Origin: Comamonadaceae bacterium CG12_big_fil_rev_8_21_14_0_65_59_15
GTDB lineage: Bacteria > Pseudomonadota > Gammaproteobacteria > Burkholderiales > Burkholderiaceae_C
Assembly: GCA_002786915.1 (NCBI GenBank)
Contig: PCUV01000047.1
Coordinates: 1 to 33,637, forward strand
DNA length: 33,637 nt
Direction: 5' to 3'
Shown piece after piece: positions 8,443-16,811 of this stretch. The notes beneath the pieces are model-generated. The model had not been told where the DNA came from and did no database searches. It saw only the letters and a program-made list of their open reading frames with translations. The stretch's first letter is position 1; each line of letters opens with the position of its first letter. The position numbers and the translations under genes are program-made.

Positions 8443-8802
8443 ATGAACAAGTCGTTCTCTCTCGCAGTTTTTGCCGTCGCTGGCTTGGTAAGCACAGGCG
8501 CCGCAGTGGCGCAATCGGCCCCGCTGTTGACTACCCCAAAGGTGATCCAGGTGGCAGCCATCCGCACGGAGCAACCCGTGATGTCGTACGAAGTGGCCTC
8601 GATGATCCAGCTGCTGCACAAGGCGCAAGCGCAACACCGCCGCAGTGGTCAGGCGCAAGACCGAGCCCGCGTGGAGGCCGCGCGCCGCGAGCTGGCCAGC
8701 CGAGGCTATGGCCGCATGACCCAAAGCGCACCCGTGATGATGGCGCAATCAGGCTCAATGCTGGACGGCGCCACCGATGTGCGCGTCAGCCTGGCCGACT
8801 GA
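8443..8802 (+). CDS. Small exported protein of unknown function
   Basis: 119-aa protein with a clear Sec signal peptide (MNKSFSLAVFAVAGLVSTGAA, probable cut after AVAQ or nearby). The mature part has an Ala/Arg/Gln-rich helical centre and Met-rich segments (MMAQSGSM); no domain is recognised. The ATG at 8443 is preceded by AAGGAG at 8429-8434, an excellent ribosome site, and is preferred to the far upstream in-frame ATG. About 220 bp upstream are free of genes and should hold the promoter, with divergent transcription of murU on the other side. A stable hairpin follows the stop. Confidence 0.8.
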   Translation: MNKSFSLAVFAVAGLVSTGAAVAQSAPLLTTPKVIQVAAIRTEQPVMSYEVASMIQLLHKAQAQHRRSGQAQDRARVEAARRELASRGYGRMTQSAPVMMAQSGSMLDGATDVRVSLAD

Positions 8803-8812
8803 AAGTCGTGCA

Positions 8813-8832
8813 CGCAGCGGTTCGCCGCTGCG
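8813..8832 (+). terminator. UUCG-loop hairpin after the small exported protein gene
   Basis: CGCAGCGG-TTCG-CCGCTGCG forms a perfect 8-bp GC-rich stem closed by a TTCG tetraloop 10 bp after the stop codon. UUCG tetraloops are unusually stable. No T-tract follows, so it may serve as a 3' stabiliser or a factor-assisted terminator. Confidence 0.5.
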
Positions 8833-8948
8833 GCCACTGATCCGTTGCGCAGCGCCCATCCGGCCCGCGAGCCGTGTGGGCGTTTTCATGCCTGATGCAC
8901 GCGCGCTGGGTATCATGGCGCTGCATCCAACCACCGGGAGAATCGCAC

Positions 8949-9974
8949 ATGGCACTGATGGATTTCATCAAGAAACAGTTCATTGACGTCATCGAATGGA
9001 CCGAAGACGGCGACGGCACGCTGGCCTGGCGCTATCCCATGGCCGACATGGAAATCCAGAACGGCGCGGTGCTGGTGGTGCGCGCGTCCCAATTGGCGCT
9101 GTTTGTCAATGAAGGCCGCGTGGCCGATGTGTTTACCCCCGGCAGCTACCGCCTCACCACACAAACGCTGCCACTGCTAACCAACTTGCAGCACTGGGAC
9201 AAGTTGTTTGCCTCGCCGTTCAAGAGCGACGTTTATTTTTTCAGCACGCGCCAGCAGATTGACCAGAAATGGGGCACGTCGCAGCCCATCACGCTGCGCG
9301 ACGCCGACTTTGGCACCGTGCGCTTGCGCGCGTTTGGCAACTTCAGCTACCGCGTGGCCGACGCGCAGCGCTTTCACACCGAAATTTCAGGCACCCGTGC
9401 CAGCTACGAGCGCACTGACCTGGACGGCCAACTGCGCGCGCTGCTGTTGCAAGCACTCAGCCAGGTGTTTGCTACCAGCGGTGTGGCGTTTATCGACCTG
9501 GCCGCCAACCAGCCCCGGCTGGCGCAGGTGCTGCAAACCGCGTTGTTGCCCGCGTTTGAAAAGCTCGGCCTGGCGCTGCAAGACGTGACCGTGCAAAACG
9601 TGTCGCTGCCCGACGAATTGCAGCAGGTACTCGACCAGAAAATTGGCCTGGGCATGGTGGGCGACGATCTGGCCAAACTGATGCAGTACCAGAGCGCGCA
9701 GGCCATCCCCAAGTTGGTCGAAGGCGGTGGTATGGCCAGCGACGCCGTGGGGCTAGGTGCAGGTTTGGCACTGGGGCAGGTGATGGCGCAAAGCCTCACG
9801 GGGGGTGTCACTTCCATACATGCACCCGCCAGCGGTGCAGCGCCCGCTGCTGCCTCAACCGCGCAAGACGTGCTTGCCACGCTGGAAAAGCTGGCTGAAC
9901 TCAAGGGCAAGGGTATCGTGACGCAAGAAGAATTTGACGCCAAGAAAGCCCAGTTGCTGAGTCAACTGAAATAA
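8949..9974 (+). CDS. SPFH-domain protein with C-terminal SHOCT domain
   Basis: 341-aa protein of the family sometimes labelled virion core protein-like. The N-terminal two thirds (MALMDFIKKQFIDVIEW, VVRASQLALFVNEGRVADVFTPGSYRL, then the long DLDGQLRALLLQAL helix region) match an SPFH/band-7 domain. A Gly/Ala-rich linker at about residues 260-300 leads to a SHOCT motif at the end (ATLEKLAELKGKGIVTQEEFDAKKAQLL), a short helical pair thought to aid oligomerisation or membrane association. The role is unknown; such proteins are probably scaffolds. The ATG at 8949 follows GGGAGAA and gives the family start; the longer frame upstream is not credible. Confidence 0.85.
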   Translation: MALMDFIKKQFIDVIEWTEDGDGTLAWRYPMADMEIQNGAVLVVRASQLALFVNEGRVADVFTPGSYRLTTQTLPLLTNLQHWDKLFASPFKSDVYFFSTRQQIDQKWGTSQPITLRDADFGTVRLRAFGNFSYRVADAQRFHTEISGTRASYERTDLDGQLRALLLQALSQVFATSGVAFIDLAANQPRLAQVLQTALLPAFEKLGLALQDVTVQNVSLPDELQQVLDQKIGLGMVGDDLAKLMQYQSAQAIPKLVEGGGMASDAVGLGAGLALGQVMAQSLTGGVTSIHAPASGAAPAAASTAQDVLATLEKLAELKGKGIVTQEEFDAKKAQLLSQLK

Positions 9975-9975
9975 G

Positions 9976-10022
9976 CACAAAAAATGCCTCTAACCCTTAT
10001 AAATCAAGCGCAAGCAGCTATT
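9976..10022 (-). repeat. Dispersed mini-repeat, copy B (between SPFH and CIA30 genes)
   Basis: Read on the - strand it starts AATAGCTGCTTGCGCTT and ends in GGCATTTTTTGTGC. It fills the whole gap between the two convergent genes and supplies the TAG stop codon of the CIA30 gene (10018-10020). It is the best preserved of three copies in the window. Confidence 0.75.
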
Positions 10023-10518
10023 GGTTTTCAATCAAAATCGATTCAAGGGCGAGCCTGAACTCGCCCGCTTGCTGCTCGGCAATCATCAACCCGACCTGGC
10101 ACACGCGCGCGCCCTCCAGCGTCGGCGCATCGGGCACGGCATGCCCGCGAAAGCTCGGGGCAAAGTCGCCCAATGTCAATGTCACATCGCACCACTGCCC
10201 GGGTGGCGGCGCAAACGTGGCCTGGTAGTTGACGCCGTCAAAGCCGCTGTCGGTGCGCAGGTTGAGTTTGTAGCGCTTGCCGTCGCCGCGCACACGCAAG
10301 CAGTAAGCTCGCACGTCAGGTGTCGCCAGCGCATTGGTGGCCAGCCGGACCGACGCAAAACCACCGTTGTTTTGCAACGATACCGATCCGGTAAAAATGG
10401 CAAACCTGGCTGCATCCCACACCATGCGGCTGCTCGACACGCCGCCCATCACCCGGTCGTCAATGGCGCGCCAACCGTCCACAGCGGCTACAGTGTCGAA
10501 CAAGAGACCGTTTTTCAT
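10018..10518 (-). CDS. CIA30-domain protein
   Basis: 166-aa protein matching the CIA30 (complex I intermediate-associated protein 30) family, a galactose-binding-like beta-sandwich: WRAIDDRVMGGVSSSR near the start, FTGSVSLQNNGGFASVRL next, then an RVRGDGKRYKLNLRTD strand and the closing RVCQVGLMIAEQQAGEFRLALESI. In mitochondria CIA30 assists complex I assembly; the bacterial role is not established. The gene occupies almost the entire domain length and has no signal peptide. Its stop is formed by a dispersed repeat, so the extreme C-terminus may differ from that of relatives. Confidence 0.85.
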   Translation of the reverse strand: MKNGLLFDTVAAVDGWRAIDDRVMGGVSSSRMVWDAARFAIFTGSVSLQNNGGFASVRLATNALATPDVRAYCLRVRGDGKRYKLNLRTDSGFDGVNYQATFAPPPGQWCDVTLTLGDFAPSFRGHAVPDAPTLEGARVCQVGLMIAEQQAGEFRLALESILIENQ

Positions 10519-10563
10519 GCGCTGATTGTGGCGCAGGGATGCGGTTCAGAACATGCCCCCACC

Positions 10564-11139
10564 ATGAGCAAAGCTTTTACCAAAGAATCCGACGCCGCTG
10601 ATGATGACGACGAGCCGCAACTGCCCGCGCTGCCCGTCGGCGGCAAGAACTACATCACGCCCGAGGGCTTTGCGCGCCTGCGCGCCGAGCTGAGAGAACT
10701 GGTCGAGGTGGAACGCCCCAAAGTGGTTGAGGCGGTGCACTGGGCCGCCAGCAACGGCGACCGCTCAGAAAACGGCGACTACATCTACGGCAAGAAGCGC
10801 CTGCGCGAAATCGACCGGCGCGTGCGCTTTCTGATCAAACGGCTGGAAATCGCCGTGGTGGCCGACCCGGCGCTGCACCACGGTAGCACGCAAATTTATT
10901 TTGGCGCCAGCGTCACCTATGTTGATGTGGCCGGGGTGCAACGCTGCGTCAAGATCGTCGGCATCGACGAGGCCAACAGCGCGGCCGGTGAGGTGAGCTG
11001 GGTGTCGCCCATTGCCCGCACGCTGCTCAAGGCGCACGAAGGCGACGTGCTGAAACTGGTGATGCCCGGCCGGGTGGAAGATATCGAGGTACTTCAGGTG
11101 AGCTACCCAGCGCCTGCGGGGGCGGACGAGCTGCCATAA
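10564..11139 (+). CDS. greB: Transcription elongation factor GreB
   Basis: 191-aa secondary-channel factor that stimulates RNA polymerase to cut backtracked RNA. The coiled-coil segment WAASNGDRSENGDYIYGKKRLREIDRRVRFLIKRL contains the acidic tip (D and E around SENGDY) and the GreB-type KKRLREIDRR pattern; the C-terminal FKBP-like domain ends with VLKLVMPGRVEDIEVLQVSY. An acidic N-terminal extension (AADDDDEPQLP) precedes the conserved start, as is common in Burkholderiales. ATG at 10564 starts MSKAFTKESD, a usual GreB opening; a longer in-frame reading upstream is antisense to the CIA30 gene and rejected. Confidence 0.93.
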   Translation: MSKAFTKESDAADDDDEPQLPALPVGGKNYITPEGFARLRAELRELVEVERPKVVEAVHWAASNGDRSENGDYIYGKKRLREIDRRVRFLIKRLEIAVVADPALHHGSTQIYFGASVTYVDVAGVQRCVKIVGIDEANSAAGEVSWVSPIARTLLKAHEGDVLKLVMPGRVEDIEVLQVSYPAPAGADELP

Positions 11140-11219
11140 AGCGTCTGTATTCGTCTTGAATTGCACCAATTGCCACCCATTACAAACAAGGCCAACGCAT
11201 TTCAAGCATAATTTCAGCC

Positions 11220-11528
11220 ATGCACACCCTCTACGACTCTGAAACTTATTCCGTGACGCATATGCTGGCCAACGCGGTGCCGGCTAACGTGCCCGATGAC
11301 ACGCTCAAAGCGGGTGAACAGTTGCTGATCGTGCCGCGGCTGGCACGCCACGGCTTTGAGATCGTGAACAAACGCACGGGCAAAGAGGTTTATCTGGACG
11401 GTTCCTGGGCCGAGCTGTTTCAACAGCATATTTCTGCCTGGCAGCTCAAGATGCCAACCCAGGAAGAGGTGGAGGACACGCTTGAGCGCTACGCCGAACT
11501 GGCGCAGAACCCGGTGATGCTGCACTAA
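11220..11528 (+). CDS. DUF3567 family protein
   Basis: 102-aa cytoplasmic protein without signal peptide, of a small family (DUF3567) that to my knowledge is confined to Burkholderiales. The start MHTLYDSETYSV and the segment GFEIVNKRTGKEVYLDGSWAELFQQHISAWQ are the recognisable parts; the C-terminal helix EEVEDTLERYAELAQNPVMLH is acidic. Function unknown. It stands 80 bp after greB in the same direction, and an inverted-repeat element begins directly after its stop codon. Confidence 0.75.
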   Translation: MHTLYDSETYSVTHMLANAVPANVPDDTLKAGEQLLIVPRLARHGFEIVNKRTGKEVYLDGSWAELFQQHISAWQLKMPTQEEVEDTLERYAELAQNPVMLH

Positions 11529-11684
11529 GAGCTTGTAAAGCAATAACTTGAACTTTTGCCTAGCCATTTTTGGGCGCATTGCGTTGTTGAAAATCGCTTG
11601 TTTAGCAGAGCTAAACCGCGCGCTTTGCGCCTCGCACTGCTAAATCTTGCCGCCAAAATGCACAACTTATCACTTTACAAGCCC
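11529..11684. mobile_element. MITE-like inverted-repeat element upstream of hoxV
   Basis: About 155 bp bounded by GAGCTTGTAAAG at 11529 and its near-perfect complement CTTTACAAGCCC ending at 11684. The match continues inwards with mismatches for roughly 30 bp per end (GATAA/TTATC, then TTTTG/CAAAA). In the centre GTTTAGC-AGA-GCTAAAC (11600-11616) is a perfect hairpin. No coding capacity is seen. It fills exactly the space between the DUF3567 stop and the hoxV start, and so must contain or displace the promoter of the hoxVBCJ genes. It could be a non-autonomous transposable element or a large regulatory RNA structure. Confidence 0.6.
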
Positions 11685-11692
11685 TAAATTTC

Positions 11693-12898
11693 ATGGCCAC
11701 AGCGGCCAGCATGGCTGGCCAATACCATCTCTACCCCGGCCAGTCCCTGGCCATCCACGGTCGGCGACCGGTTTTGCAGCCTGGCCGACTGCGCCAGTTG
11801 CTCGCGGGTCAGACGCCAGCACAAGCCGTAAGCACCTTAGGCAACGTTTTCACCTTGTGCGCCCACGCCCACCAGCGCAGTGCGCGGCAGGCCCTGGCCG
11901 CAGCGCAGCGCAGCCTCACCGATCACGGGTCTTGCGCAACGTCGTTCAATGATCCCCCCGCCTTGCTGCTACTGGAAACCGCCCGCGACCACCTGCGCAG
12001 CATCGCGCTGGACTGGCCGCAACGCCTGGGCCTGGCGCAAGCCCCTGCTGCGCAACTGGCGTGGCTCAAAGGCTGCCCGCTGCCGGTCGTCGCACCCACG
12101 CCCGTCAGCGACGAAGCGCTGGCGTGGCGCCTGCTGGCGCAACTCAACGACTGGCTGGCCAACCGGGTGTTGCAGCAAGCCAGCGACGCCTGGCTGGCGC
12201 AGCACCGTGCGCCGGACGCATTGGCGGCTTGGTGCCACACCCATGCCCGCGACCTGTTGCCCGCACGCTGCCTGGACGACGGCTTGCAGCACAGCACAGC
12301 GCTAGCCCAGAGCGCGCCCGCGCTGAGCTTGCTGGACCAGAATCCAGCGCGGCAACAAGACCGCTTGCTGGCACTGGTGCGACAGATGCAGCACGAGCCG
12401 GACTTTTGCCAATACCCCACCTGGCACGGCCAAAGTGCTGAAAACGGCCCGTGGACGCGGCTGCGCCACGCGACAACACCAACAACCAGCGCAACGCTGC
12501 CCGCAGTGCCACCTGTAACGCCACCGCTGGCGCCAGTTGCTACCCAGTCCACGCTGGAGCAGCGTCTGGCCTCGCGCTGGTTCGAACTGCTGGAGTTGTC
12601 ACAGACCACGCCCGAGTCACTGGCACAGGGACCCGCGCCTTTGCGCAGCGGTGTGCTGGTCACCGGCCCAGGCCAGGCCCTGGCGTGGTGCGAAATGGCG
12701 CGCGGCCTGCTGCTGCATTGGGCACACTGCGCTGCCGACGGCAGCGTCATCGACTACAAGGTGATCGCGCCCACCGAATGGAATTTTCACCCGCAGGGCA
12801 CGTTGGGTCAGGCGCTGGCGGTGTTGTCGTCAACAGACTCGGACACGGCCCGGCGGCTGGCGGCGGTGTTCGACCCCTGTGTGGTCTGCACGGTATAG
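11693..12898 (+). CDS. hoxV: Hydrogenase maturation scaffold, HoxV/HupK family
   Basis: 401-aa relative of [NiFe] hydrogenase large subunits that is not itself an enzyme. The C-terminus keeps VIAPTEWNFHPQG and FDPCVVCTV (C396, C399) but stops before the His that ends the true large-subunit motif; the N-terminal CxxC pair is replaced by TLCAHAHQRSARQA (C56). In Cupriavidus necator HoxV is thought to carry the Fe(CN)2CO unit to the membrane-bound hydrogenase. Here it stands 51 bp before hoxB and no membrane-bound hydrogenase is in view, so it may serve the sensor hydrogenase. ATG at 11693 lacks a good ribosome site; ATG at 11711 is an alternative. Confidence 0.82.
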   Translation: MATAASMAGQYHLYPGQSLAIHGRRPVLQPGRLRQLLAGQTPAQAVSTLGNVFTLCAHAHQRSARQALAAAQRSLTDHGSCATSFNDPPALLLLETARDHLRSIALDWPQRLGLAQAPAAQLAWLKGCPLPVVAPTPVSDEALAWRLLAQLNDWLANRVLQQASDAWLAQHRAPDALAAWCHTHARDLLPARCLDDGLQHSTALAQSAPALSLLDQNPARQQDRLLALVRQMQHEPDFCQYPTWHGQSAENGPWTRLRHATTPTTSATLPAVPPVTPPLAPVATQSTLEQRLASRWFELLELSQTTPESLAQGPAPLRSGVLVTGPGQALAWCEMARGLLLHWAHCAADGSVIDYKVIAPTEWNFHPQGTLGQALAVLSSTDSDTARRLAAVFDPCVVCTV

Positions 12899-12949
12899 AC
12901 TGCGCCCCGAAGGCAGCGCGGTGCGCGCTGCCAAAGCGTGGAGCAGGTC

Positions 12950-13954
12950 ATGACGTTCAATGTGTTGTGGTTGCAGTCGGGTGGCTGTGGTGGCTGTAGT
13001 ATGTCGCTGCTGTGCGCCGACACGCCCGATTTGCCCGCGCAGTTGCAGGCGGGCGGCGTCAACCTGTTGTGGCACCCGGCCCTGTCGCTGGCCAGCCAGC
13101 ACGAGCTGCTGCAACTGCTGGACGATTGTCTGAGCGGGCGGGTGCGGCTGGACGCGCTGTGCATTGAAGGCGCGCTGTTACGCGGCCCGCACGGCAGCGG
13201 GCGCTTTCACATGCTCGCCGGTAGCGGGCGCCCCATGATCGACTGGGTGCGCCAACTCAGCGGCGTGGCACGGCATGTGCTGGCCATCGGTAGCTGTGCG
13301 GCCTGGGGCGGCATCAGCGCCAGCGGCGCCAACGCGACACAGGCCTGCGGCTTGCAATATGAAGACGATCTGCCGGGCGGCTTGCTGGGGCAAACCTTCC
13401 GCAGCGGCAGTGGGCTACCTGTGATCAACGTCGCCGGTTGCCCAACGCACCCGGGCTGGATCATCGACACGCTGATGCTGCTGGCCGCCGACGCTCTGCA
13501 CGCGAGTGATCTGGACGCGCTGGGACGGCCACGCTTTTACGCCGACCAACTGGTACACCACGCCTGCACTCGTAACGAATATTACGAATACAAGGCCAGC
13601 GCGGCGCAGCCGTCCGACCTGGGTTGCCTGATGGAAAACCTGGGCTGCAAGGGCACGCAGGCCAACGCCGACTGCAACATCCGGCTGTGGAACGGGGAAG
13701 GCTCTTGCCTGCGCGGCGGCTACGCCTGCATCAACTGCACCGCACCGGGCTTTCAAAACCCGGGCCATGCGTTTCAAAGCACGCCCAAGCTGGCTGGCAT
13801 TCCAATCGGCCTGCCGACCGATATGCCAAAAGCCTGGTTTGTGGCGCTGGCATCACTGTCCAAAAGCGCCACGCCCAAACGCGTCAAGATCAACGCGCAC
13901 AGCGACCATGTGGTGGTGGCCCCGGCGCCACGTAGCAAGCGAGGCCGTTCATGA
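12950..13954 (+). CDS. hoxB: Regulatory (H2-sensing) hydrogenase small subunit HoxB
   Basis: 334-aa small subunit of the H2 sensor (HupU family). Proximal-cluster cysteines are C13 and C16 (SGGCGGCSMSL), then GSCAAWGG and VAGCPTHPGW; the C-terminal region (HHACTRNEYYEYKAS, GCLMENLGCKG, CNIRLWNGEGSCLRGGYACINCTAPGF) binds the medial and distal clusters. There is no Tat signal, as expected for a cytoplasmic sensor. ATG at 12950 with GGAGCAGG just upstream is preferred to the GTG at 12938. It overlaps hoxC by four bases (13951-13954). The sensor passes the H2 signal to HoxJ. Confidence 0.94.
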   Translation: MTFNVLWLQSGGCGGCSMSLLCADTPDLPAQLQAGGVNLLWHPALSLASQHELLQLLDDCLSGRVRLDALCIEGALLRGPHGSGRFHMLAGSGRPMIDWVRQLSGVARHVLAIGSCAAWGGISASGANATQACGLQYEDDLPGGLLGQTFRSGSGLPVINVAGCPTHPGWIIDTLMLLAADALHASDLDALGRPRFYADQLVHHACTRNEYYEYKASAAQPSDLGCLMENLGCKGTQANADCNIRLWNGEGSCLRGGYACINCTAPGFQNPGHAFQSTPKLAGIPIGLPTDMPKAWFVALASLSKSATPKRVKINAHSDHVVVAPAPRSKRGRS

Positions 13955-15447
13955 CCCGCCTGATTCTGGGGCCGTTTAACCGGGTCGAGGGCGACCTCGA
14001 AGTGCAACTGACGGTACATGACGGGCGGGTGGCCCAGGCACAGGTGAATGCACCGATGTACCGGGGCTTTGAGCGTATGCTGGTCGGCCGGGCACCGTTG
14101 GACGCGCTGACCATCGTGCCGCGCATTTGCGGCATCTGCTCGGTGTCGCAAACCGTCGCCGCCGCGCTGGCGCTGCGCCAGGCTTGCAACGTCCAGCCGC
14201 CCGCCAACGGTGTATTGGCGACCAACCTGATGCTGGGCTGTGAAAACCTGGCCGACCACCTGACGCACTTCTACCTGTTCTTCATGCCCGATTTCACGCG
14301 CCAGGTCTATCGTAGGCGCACCTGGTTTACACGGGCACAACAGCGCTTTGGCGCATTGCTGGGCAACACGCCGGGCAACGCGCTGCACAACCGCGCTGCC
14401 GTGGCGGCGCGCGCACGCTGGTTTGAACTGGTCGGCACATTGGGCGGCAAGTGGCCGCATACCGGCGCCATCTTGCCCGGCGGCAGTTCGCGAGCGCTGG
14501 AGGCCAGTGAGCGCGTGCGCCTGTTGCAGCGTGTGCGCGAGATGCGCGCTTTTCTGGAGGGCACGCTGTTTGGCGGGCCACTGGAACAAGTCACCGCACT
14601 AACCGATCTGGCCGCATTGCAGCGCTGGTGTGCGCAGCATCCGGACAGTGACTTGGCGCTGTTATTGGAACTGGCTGAAGACACCGCACTGGGCAAGCTG
14701 GGTGCAGGCCCTGACCTGTATATGAGCTACGGCGCTTACCCCGACGCGCGAGGCACCCCGACCTGGGTGCAAGGTGTCTGGGACGCCAGCACACAAAAAC
14801 GGCTGGCGCTGGTCACCCAGGACATCACCGAAGACAGCCATCACGCCTGGTACCGAGACGCAGTGGGCAGCGCCGCGCGTCACCCGATGAACGGCGCCAC
14901 CGAGCCCGACGCCGACAAGCCCGGCGCCTACAGTTGGAACAAGGCACCGCGGCTGGCCGGCCGGGTGCTACAGACCGGTGCGCTGGCACGCCAATTGATT
15001 GATGGCCACGCCCTGATCCACGACGCGGTAGCTCACCACGCTGGCACGGTGCTGCCACGGGTGCTGGCACGCTTGCTGGAAATCGCCCGCATCCTGCCGC
15101 AGATGGAGCAATGGTTGCACGCGATTGAGTTGCACGCGCCGTTTTATCAGGCGCACGAGCTGCCCACACAAGCCCAGGGCGTCGGGCTGGTAGAGGCGGC
15201 GCGCGGCGCACTCGGGCATTGGTTGCGCATTGAAAACGGCCGCCTGAGCCATTACCAGATCATCGCGCCGACCAGTTGGAATTTTTCGCCGCGCGACGCG
15301 CAAGGCCAACCCGGCGCGCTGGAGGCGGCATTGGTGGGCGCACCAATGGACCCAACCCTGGCGGACACCCCTGCGGCAAATGACAGCGTGGCGGTACAGC
15401 ACATCGTGCGCTCGTTTGACCCGTGCATGGTCTGCACGGTGCACTGA
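13951..15447 (+). CDS. hoxC: Regulatory (H2-sensing) hydrogenase large subunit HoxC
   Basis: 498-aa NiFe subunit of the H2 sensor (HupV family). Ni ligands are C60 and C63 in ICGICSVSQ and C492 and C495 in FDPCMVCTVH. The protein ends exactly at H498 with no removable tail, which is the mark of regulatory hydrogenases: no endopeptidase is needed. The Gln in the CGICSVSQ motif, in place of the His seen in HoxH here, is also typical of sensors. It overlaps hoxB at its start and is followed 17 bp later by hoxJ. Full length and intact. Confidence 0.95.
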   Translation: MTRLILGPFNRVEGDLEVQLTVHDGRVAQAQVNAPMYRGFERMLVGRAPLDALTIVPRICGICSVSQTVAAALALRQACNVQPPANGVLATNLMLGCENLADHLTHFYLFFMPDFTRQVYRRRTWFTRAQQRFGALLGNTPGNALHNRAAVAARARWFELVGTLGGKWPHTGAILPGGSSRALEASERVRLLQRVREMRAFLEGTLFGGPLEQVTALTDLAALQRWCAQHPDSDLALLLELAEDTALGKLGAGPDLYMSYGAYPDARGTPTWVQGVWDASTQKRLALVTQDITEDSHHAWYRDAVGSAARHPMNGATEPDADKPGAYSWNKAPRLAGRVLQTGALARQLIDGHALIHDAVAHHAGTVLPRVLARLLEIARILPQMEQWLHAIELHAPFYQAHELPTQAQGVGLVEAARGALGHWLRIENGRLSHYQIIAPTSWNFSPRDAQGQPGALEAALVGAPMDPTLADTPAANDSVAVQHIVRSFDPCMVCTVH

Positions 15448-15464
15448 ACCGGAGGCACACCCCC

Positions 15465-16808
15465 ATGTCGCCGTACGCCCAACTGCCTACCGTGCCGACC
15501 AGTAGCGAGCTTGAAGGCGTCGGTGACGACACCTGGCTGGAAGTGATCCACAAGATGGAGGAGGTCTATTCCGAGCTGGTCGCCGACGAAGTGGAGCTGG
15601 AAGCCAAGAACACCCAGCTTGAGCAGTCGCAGCAATTCATCTTTAGCCTGATCAGCGCCATGAGCGACGTGCTGATCGCCTGCAACCGCGACGGTGTCAT
15701 CGAAGAAACCAACGCCGCTTTGTGCACCCTAGTGGGATTGCCAGAAGTTGAGCTGCGTGGGCGCAACGTGACCGATCTGTTGGCCGACGCGCAAAGCGTG
15801 CAGCGCTGGCAACTGGCCACCTTCCACGCCGCCTCGCACGAGATGGCGCCGGTAGAGATCAACCTGCGCGACGCTACCGGGCAGGCTATTCCGGTGGACA
15901 TGAATTGCACGCCGCGGCTGGACAGCAACGGCCACGCCGTAGGGCAGGTGCTGGTGGGGCGGCCCATGGGCGAGCTCAAGCGAGCCTACCGCCAATTGCG
16001 CGAAGCGCACGACGCGCTCAAAACCGCGCAACAGCAGTTGTTGCAATCCGAAAAAATGGCCTCGCTGGGGCGGCTGGTGGCCGGCGTGGCGCACGAGCTC
16101 AACAACCCGATCAGCTTTGTGCTGGGCAACGTGCACGTGCTACAGCGCTACAGTCAACGCGTGGCGCAGTACCTGCAGGCGGTGCATCAGACTGACTTGC
16201 CTGCGCCCTTGCAGGCGCTGCGGCAAGAGCTGCGTATCGACCGTCTGCTGGACGACCTGCCGTCGCTGATGGAAGGCACCATCGAGGGCGCACAACGCAC
16301 CACCGAAATCGTCAACGGTCTCAAACGCTTTTCCAGCACCGGCAAGGAAGAAGTGGCACCGGTGGAGCTCAATGCCCTGGTGGAGCGCGCCATCCACTGG
16401 GTGCAAAAAGGCACCGCGCCACGCTTTGAAATCCATTGGACGCATGGCTCAGACTGCTGTGTGCAGGGCAACGCCGGGCAGTTGCTGCAGGTGCTGATGA
16501 ATCTGATCCAGAACGCCTCGGACGCCGCCGCCAGTAGCCCACAGCCCGCGTTGCACATCAGCCTCACGCGCCGCGCCGACCAGGTGGAACTGCGCTTTGC
16601 CGATAACGGCCCGGGCATTGCCCCCGAAAATCTTGCGCGCGTGTTTGACCCTTTTTTTACCACCAAGGCCGTTGGCAAAGGCACTGGTTTGGGGCTGTCG
16701 ATCAGCTACGGCATCGTCGAACAACACGGCGGCCAACTGGCTTGCAACAATGGGCCCGAGGGGGGGGCAGTGTTTGCGCTGCGCTTGCCGCTTCCAAGCA
16801 CAACGTGA
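15465..16808 (+). CDS. hoxJ: Hydrogenase sensor histidine kinase HoxJ
   Basis: 447-aa soluble histidine kinase. A PAS domain (about residues 50-170, with FIFSLISAMSDVLIACNRDGVIEETN) precedes a coiled segment and the dimerisation box with the phospho-acceptor H210 (SLGRLVAGVAHELNNPISF); the ATPase domain shows NLIQNASDA, DNGPGIAPENL, DPFFTTK and GTGLGLSI. No membrane segment, fitting a complex with cytoplasmic HoxBC. ATG at 15465 with GGAGG upstream is chosen over an in-frame ATG inside hoxC. A run of eight G at 16760-16767 near the 3' end is a slippage-prone spot. It converges on hoxA with a 3-bp gap. Confidence 0.93.
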   Translation: MSPYAQLPTVPTSSELEGVGDDTWLEVIHKMEEVYSELVADEVELEAKNTQLEQSQQFIFSLISAMSDVLIACNRDGVIEETNAALCTLVGLPEVELRGRNVTDLLADAQSVQRWQLATFHAASHEMAPVEINLRDATGQAIPVDMNCTPRLDSNGHAVGQVLVGRPMGELKRAYRQLREAHDALKTAQQQLLQSEKMASLGRLVAGVAHELNNPISFVLGNVHVLQRYSQRVAQYLQAVHQTDLPAPLQALRQELRIDRLLDDLPSLMEGTIEGAQRTTEIVNGLKRFSSTGKEEVAPVELNALVERAIHWVQKGTAPRFEIHWTHGSDCCVQGNAGQLLQVLMNLIQNASDAAASSPQPALHISLTRRADQVELRFADNGPGIAPENLARVFDPFFTTKAVGKGTGLGLSISYGIVEQHGGQLACNNGPEGGAVFALRLPLPSTT

Positions 16809-16811
16809 AGG

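Noticed and set aside
10021..10563. Upstream in-frame extension of greB
   Set aside because: It lies antisense over the CIA30 gene and has no GreB-like sequence; MSKAFTKESD at 10564 is the family start.
11150..11185. Possible sigma54 promoter on the - strand (TGGCAATTGGTGCA)
   Set aside because: The GG to GC spacing is two bases too short, and it points back into greB.
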